Shown one piece after another: positions 14,371-14,655 of a stretch of 14,655 nucleotides of DNA. Positions within the stretch are counted from its first letter, which is position 1. Each line of letters opens with the position of its first letter. The notes beneath the pieces are model-generated. The model was not told the origin of the DNA. It saw only the letters and a list, made by a program, of their open reading frames with translations, and searched no databases. Source of the stretch: JBLIAZ01 sp047631875 (GTDB lineage: Bacteria > Bacteroidota > Bacteroidia > Flavobacteriales_C > GCA-002722245); NCBI GenBank assembly GCA_047631875.1, contig JBLIAZ010000044.1:1-14655 (forward strand). Reading direction: 5' to 3'. Position numbers and translations under genes: made by a program.

Positions 14371-14655
14371 TTAATAATGAAAAACACTGGTATTTATTCC
14401 AGATAAAAAACTACTGTTAAGCTCTCCAAAACGACTGTAAACAAACACTTTGGATTTTTGAATATAATCTATTGCATCTGAAACATACACTTCCCCTGAG
14501 ACAGGATCAACTCCCAAACCATAAAAATTTCTTGATTCTGATTCAATTATTGGATTCGTAGGTATACTAGAATCACTTATAGGAAATTGAAACACTCCAT
14601 CATTCAAAAAATATAAAGTATCTCTTGTTCCATTTATCGCTAATTGGAAAGCTTC
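14371..14655 (-). CDS. C-terminal fragment of a beta-propeller-like surface protein
   Basis: The frame is open to the right edge, so only the last 94 residues are visible; there is no internal start to trust. The stretch YGLGVDPVSGEVYVSDAIDY followed by KVFVYSRFGEL is a typical blade of YncE/NHL-type beta-propellers. It resembles the C-terminus of Bacteroidota surface proteins of the DUF5074/BtuG-like kind. Such proteins often sit on the outer membrane and bind ligands for TonB-dependent uptake, but nothing here shows a ligand. The protein ends in GINTSVFHY. The N-terminus, any signal peptide and the neighbours upstream lie outside the window. Confidence 0.6.
   Translation of the reverse strand, partial: EAFQLAINGTRDTLYFLNDGVFQFPISDSSIPTNPIIESESRNFYGLGVDPVSGEVYVSDAIDYIQKSKVFVYSRFGELNSSFLSGINTSVFHY

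Noticed and set aside
1..14655. CRISPR array, toxin-antitoxin pair, phage or defence genes
   Set aside because: No spaced direct repeats were seen and every gene except the window-edge fragments is assigned to another function; the window is mainly housekeeping.

Overview
The window looks like chromosome from a Bacteroidota bacterium, most likely the Flavobacteriia side (a Cryomorphaceae/Crocinitomicaceae-like relative is a guess). The evidence is AT-rich DNA, several close matches to the Bacteroidota -7 promoter box TAnnTTTG, starts that almost all lack a Shine-Dalgarno sequence, a two-gene atpD-atpC cluster without the other ATP synthase genes, a very short AtpC, and a lysine/glutamate-rich IF-2 N-terminus.

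Layout. Positions 1-289 hold the 3' end of an insertion sequence with the C-terminus of a DDE transposase. A bidirectional hairpin terminator (343-373) separates it from a tRNA-Phe(GAA) on the minus strand (379-451). Next on the minus strand is an M20-family amidohydrolase (505-1704). From 7508 down to 1797 lies a minus-strand translation and transcription operon: a promoter and leader hairpin, then rimP, nusA, infB and rlmN, closed by a terminator. Upstream of it is a 1023-residue ABCG-type half-transporter with TerB-like and possible FHA-like N-terminal regions (7516-10587). Above that, ribF and a secreted leucine-rich-repeat protein overlap by ATGA. The plus strand then carries atpD-atpC (12379-14165) with its own promoter and a strong palindromic terminator. 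The right edge holds the C-terminal part of a beta-propeller-like protein on the minus strand.

How the genes work together. RimP, NusA, IF-2 and RlmN cover 30S maturation, transcript elongation and termination, initiation, and methylation of 23S rRNA A2503 and tRNA A37. RibF makes FMN and FAD. AtpD and AtpC are the catalytic and epsilon subunits of the F1 ATPase. Most of the window is therefore core housekeeping sequence. The transporter, the LRR protein, the IS remnant and the propeller fragment are the accessory parts.

I see no CRISPR array, toxin-antitoxin pair, prophage or defence island. The signals I rate highest are an apparent promoter-terminator-start-codon arrangement in front of rimP, which looks like an attenuator in the operon that encodes NusA, and the unusual domain architecture of the ABC protein.
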